64,000 nt of DNA. Source: Pseudocercospora fijiensis CIRAD86 (Eukaryota; Ascomycota; Dothideomycetes; Mycosphaerellales; Mycosphaerellaceae). The stretch is taken from NCBI RefSeq assembly GCF_000340215.1, contig NW_006921538.1, forward strand, positions 620,001-684,000. Reading direction: 5' to 3'. The notes beneath the pieces are model-generated. The model worked only from the letters and a program-made list of their open reading frames with translations. It was not told the origin of the DNA and ran no database searches. Made by a program: the position numbers and the translations under genes. Numbering within the stretch: position 1 is the stretch's first letter; each line of letters starts with the position of its first letter. This document shows, piece by piece, positions 60,150-64,000 of this stretch.

Positions 60150-60509
60150 GGCGAGCCGATGTCCTCGAGTTGACGCTGCGCGCAGGCCTTGCAACACAGT
60201 CGCGGAGCTGCTCTACAAGCGCTGCTTCGGCTTGCTAGTCAAACAGCAATGCTTGCTTGCAAATATTTGGTCGCAGTAGCACTTCACTCGTCCAAGAAAT
60301 TCTTGGGCAGAAACATTTGGTAGTCGCGGGAGCGTGAGGCACCAAGGCCGAAATCTTGGCAGAGCCACTTTCGAGCCGAACCCGAGCTTTGGCAATTCTC
60401 GAATTTCAGACTACGCCGCCGCTTCACAGGACAGCAGACCGCCCATCGTACCGCGCACCTCGACAAGCACACCAGTCCACCCGACAAATAACAACACAAC
60501 TGCGCAAAG

Positions 60510-60898
60510 ATGGATTCCGCAAAGTGAGATTTCCCGCGAAGCAGCCCATGGCTAAGAAGGAAATACTGATTGCATTTGCGCAGGGTCCCAGTCAAGCTCG
60601 TCAAGGTCACCCGCGTCCTCGGCCGTACCGGTATGTGGAAGAAAAGAGCATGAGAAAATACGAGGAGAGAAGGATGAATTCTGATGATATACAGGCTCCC
60701 GTGGTGGTGTCACCCAGGTCCGCGTTGAATTCATGGACGACACAACCCGTTCCATCATCCGCAACGTCAAGGGTCCAGGTGAGAAGAGACCACACAATTT
60801 TGTGCAAAGGAACAGGATACTGATCGTGATGCGCAGTCCGTGAGGATGACATTCTCTGCCTCCTCGAGTCTGAGCGTGAGGCCCGCAGACTGAGATAA
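60510..60898 (+). CDS. RPS28: Small (40S) ribosomal subunit protein eS28
   Basis: Four exons: 60510-60523, 60584-60630, 60695-60778 and 60837-60898, giving 68 aa, the normal length for this family (67-69). Introns are 60, 64 and 58 bp, all GT-AG. The protein starts [20 protein letters not shown], continues [20 protein letters not shown] and [20 protein letters not shown], and ends EREARRLR; the pieces join without a frame error. eS28 is an OB-fold protein in the head of the 40S subunit near the mRNA exit channel. The first exon has only 14 nt, and no exon exceeds 84 nt. The gene is divergent from HIS1, with 538 bp between start codons. Confidence 0.97.
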
Positions 60899-62452
60899 GC
60901 GTGGAAGGAAACGAGAGGAGTGGTGGAGAGCCTGGGGATTATGGCATTCATGAATTGAGGACAAGACACTTTTCAGCGGGGTGTGCAATAGCTGGCGTTT
61001 GTTGTGGCTAGGTCTAGGCACAGGCTATCATGCAGTGACAGAAAGTCCTGCCGACTTCGAAAAATGCGAATCGTGGTTCACGCCATTTCTTGACAGACAT
61101 CATACTGTACTTGCGATGCTCCTTACTTTGCCTGACTTGACTTTATTTCCTTGAATAGCGATACTTGTTACAAGACACGTCTAGAGATCTTGGGTTGGGA
61201 AGAGTGTACAGACTCAAAGCGCCGCCGGGAACATGTCTGGCACGTATTCATGTGCGCAGGGTCACTGTCACGTCTACTTGCGAAAAACGAGATTGGCAGT
61301 CATTAAGCGAGCTGACCGCCAGCCCCATCGGCGTCCATCTCACGCTCTCTCAACGCTATTTACAGTCGCCATGTCCAAAGTTCATGACTTGACTGCATTC
61401 CTCCTCATCCGCATCGCATCGCATATCGCCCGCGGTCTCTCATGTCCCCTCTTCGTACGCTCTCACTGTCCCCCAAATTCCCTCATCTTCCATGATGAAT
61501 GTAAGGCAAAAACGCAGGTGACTCCATCAGCCATGACAATGCGGTCAAGCGGCTCGGCCAAGAAGCCTAAAAGCGCCTACAAATGTTTTTCTAGTACGCC
61601 AATATGACCAGCCAGTCCACGGAGAATCAGAAGATCTGTTGGTTGATTATGCGTTCCAAAGTTATGAATGTGTGTGTGTGGAGAGGAAAGAAAGGAAAGA
61701 GAAGCTGATTGAGATTTGGGTACGAATGAGTGCCAAGAGAAATGGACCGTGCCGCGCGGGAAAGAACCGGCCGCACATTTCGACTTCGACTTCGACTTCC
61801 TTTTCTTCATCAACATGGACAACGCATTCATGAAGACGAGTTCGGCATGAGGGACTTCGTACACCAGCCGCGCCAGCCAGCGAACAGACTTCCAGGCGGA
61901 GTGGCAAAGGTAGGTCACCGAAGCCAAGCTACACGCAGAGACGCGTCCAAACACTACTGCAAAGACGAACACGAACACCACGATTTGCCTGCTTCCTGGC
62001 CATATCACTGCCTGCCAAGCATACTTCATCAATCAGTGGAAGAGCAAAACTTCGCGAGAAGGGGGTTTTAGCAGGCCCTTCGTCCTCTCCACCCTTCTGA
62101 TTTGCCCTTTTTGAATTCTTGTGGCTCAGATAGGACTATTTAATGGACGGACATTCATGTGCTGTACTTTGACGGAGGTGTTGAGGGGCGAGCGGTCCGT
62201 ATACTGTATACAGGTTGAATCTCTACATTGACATTGTTTCTTCGTTGTCGCTGCGTCGTATCGTGCTGAGGGCATTGCTACAGGCACGCTTTGATATGCA
62301 TGTGGCCGAACATCTCCGGCGACGTCGTTTGCACCAACAAAATTCTCCTACCCTTGTAACACGCCGACGAAATTCTTTTTCCACTCGTACACGCCGCCTT
62401 CTGATCTTTAACTCGTAATTAATATTGCTTGCTCTTCGACATTTCGGGCGTA
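60899..62452. other. Intergenic region, no gene supported
   Basis: 1.55 kb with several frames of 60-150 codons on both strands (the longest is minus strand 61,577-62,032). None has a recognisable domain, and the longest owes its length to a simple-sequence stretch (TTCGACTTCGACTTCGACTT, about 61,778). It holds the RPS28 3' UTR and the SET-gene promoter. Confidence 0.45.
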
Positions 62453-63534
62453 ATGGCACCTCCAGTCTTTGGAATCAAGACCACTGAAGTAAAGGGCTAT
62501 GGCGTCTTCGCACTCAAGCCGATATTGAAAGGCACGATCATTCTTCGAAATCGCAGAGTCCTGACTATCAGCAAGCCTACGAAAGATGTCACTCGGCGAG
62601 ATACAGAGCTGGCATGTTCCAAACTCAATCCGAAAGACCAGAACGCTGTCATGCAACTTGCCGAATATCACAAGCCCGACATGGACGAGACGAAGCTCCA
62701 ACGGATTCTTCGGACAAACTCTTTCGGCCGGCTACCTTTACCTCACAATCTCTCGCATAAATCACGCTTGCGTACCCAATGCAAGCCATCAAGACGGCGT
62801 CATAATAGCAGAGGAAACCATTGCTACTGGAGAGGAGATCTCCATTTCGTACGACTCCGACAAGTATGAGTGTCTCACAGCAGAACAACGAGGCAAGATC
62901 ATTCAGAACACTTATGGTTTCCAATGTGACTGCATAGCCTGTCGGGCATCAGACATTCGGATGATATCCGACGCCAGAAGACAGCTGATCCTCCATCTCA
63001 AATCAGCCCTACAAGGATTCCAGCCACCCGATCTCAACTTTTTGAATACTGCAACGCAGACAGGCCTGTGGCATTTGGACTGGCCGCCCACTCGATCTCG
63101 ATTACCAAGACCTCTGAGCAAGACTCAAAAGATCGAATACACCTTCCTCCTAGCCAAGCTTCGTGAAGCAGAAGGCCTCCCAGGCGTGACTATCGGCAAA
63201 GCCTACTCTGAGGCCGCATGGCTCCTATTCCAACATCTGGAAGACTACGTGCTGGAAGTAAGTCCAGACTCAAGCCCCACTCTCTGAATTAACCTCGCTA
63301 ACCCTCCTTCTCCAGTGCCCATTCCTCGAAGATCTCGTCTTCCTCGAACCCGCTCGTTGCGTTCAAGCCTGGATGCTAAAAGCCCTCGACCTCTACCAAA
63401 AGAGTTGTCCACCTGGACATCAAAATCTGCGTACCATGCAAGAAAATTGGGTTGAAATGCGCCAGTTGCGCTTCGTCGGCGACTCAAATCTGGCAGGAAG
63501 GTTTGTGAGTATGACAGCGTTGAGGAGATTTTGA
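62453..63534 (+). pseudogene. SET-domain methyltransferase-like gene with a one-base frameshift
   Basis: The start ATG at 62,453 (GTAATGGCACC) gives MAPPVFGIKTTEVKGYGVFA, the opening strand of a SET domain, open as far as RILRTNSFG (62,728). Homology then continues in the next frame from 62,730: GYLYLTISRINHACVPNASH, EEISISYDSDKYECL and YGFQCDCIAC, the SET core and post-SET cysteines. One extra C at 62,728-62,729 causes the shift; no intron fits. A 58-bp GT-AG intron (63,258-63,315) joins DYVLE to CPFLEDLVFLEP, ending at 63,534. Without the extra base the product would be about 340 aa, similar to fungal SMYD/SET5-like protein-lysine methyltransferases. It could be a true null allele or a sequencing error; the rest of the ORF is otherwise undamaged, favouring an error or a very recent mutation. 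Confidence 0.85.
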
Positions 63535-64000
63535 GAATTGACCTTCAGACAGCCTGCGGGTGCTTTTGCTGTTCGGCTCGCCACTCCAATAATCAGCGCG
63601 CTTCGGCCCAAGCGAGGCTTGTCGATGGCGGAATGCGAGAGACTTGTTCGTGAACGGGCAAGCATGAACTGAAGAGAGGCTACTGGATCATCCGACTGCC
63701 CGTACGCACATCGAGCCTCATTGCCAGTAATAAGGAATTTTCGATGGTTTCGCGTATCGACAGCTTTGAATGTTTGCTGGCCAGACTGTGGCCATCTTCT
63801 GCTGTGAAACCTTGAATAATGCTGCATGGAAAGGCGCTCGTTCATGTCTGCACGATTGTGCTTTTGCTTTTCACAATAAGCTGGCACCTGAATTCGGAGC
63901 GGATCGAGCCTTCTCGCGAAACCTCGTCGCAATCTCACAGGTCGGTCTCTTCCAACCGACTTGTCCATGACGACGAGCAACGAGTCTTCAGTCTGGTAAT
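63535..64000. other. Downstream region to window edge, no gene supported
   Basis: Normal composition. A 186-codon minus-strand frame (63,420-63,980) overlaps the last SET-gene exon and shows no domain. A gene could begin beyond the window. Confidence 0.4.

Noticed and set aside
61577..62032. 151-codon minus-strand ORF with a hydrophobic start
   Set aside because: Part of it is a (TTCGAC)n-like simple repeat giving a Lys/Ser run, and nothing else supports a gene.
63420..63980. 186-codon minus-strand ORF at the right edge
   Set aside because: It overlaps the last exon of the SET-domain gene antisense and has no recognisable domain.

Overview
The window looks like a chromosome segment of a filamentous ascomycete (Pezizomycotina; Dothideomycetes is only a guess). 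Genes carry short GT-AG introns of about 48-120 bp. The repeats carry a very strong repeat-induced point mutation (RIP) signature: CpA and TpG are almost absent, replaced by TpA, and former Trp, Gln and Arg codons have become TAG or TGA stops. Three compartments alternate sharply: RIP-mutated repeats (1 to about 15,640), a gene island (about 15,640-25,005), a 32.8-kb RIP-mutated array (25,006-57,811), and a second gene island (57,812-64,000).

Left repeat block. It starts inside a dead RecQ-type helicase ORF. Next come degenerate sequences with a duplicated coding segment, then a complete but dead Ty3/Gypsy chromovirus (4,117-11,111; 308-bp LTRs; TAGAT target duplication; gag-pol on the minus strand; an extra antisense reading frame before the 3' LTR). 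After it lies an unidentified dead element with one long minus-strand reading frame.

Gene island 1 holds an F-BAR/DEP/RhoGAP protein (RGD2 type), a small coiled-coil protein of unknown function, and an RRM+YTH m6A reader-type protein with a GC-AG intron.

Central array. Between 25,006 and 57,811 lie head-to-tail copies of a long, apparently non-coding unit. Each full unit starts with a perfect 17-nt hairpin, is filled with a degenerate ~25-bp minisatellite (motifs TCCGGA and CTATAG), and ends in a GC-richer block with further hairpins. Unit 1 is 6,647 bp. Unit 2 is 19.9 kb as it stands, but drops to about 6.6 kb when three nested insertions are removed: two copies of one LINE family in opposite orientation (target duplications of 14 and 15 bp, TATC tails) and a 3.4-kb Tc1/mariner-like element with 36-bp TIRs and an unusual convergent second ORF. 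Two shorter units follow. I do not recognise the unit; it is the best candidate here for something undescribed.

Gene island 2 holds HIS1 (ATP phosphoribosyltransferase, first step of histidine synthesis) and RPS28, sharing a divergent promoter with a Gcn4/CPC1-type TGACTCA site, then a SET-domain gene broken by one extra base. All predictions come from reading the sequence alone; no database search or alignment was run.
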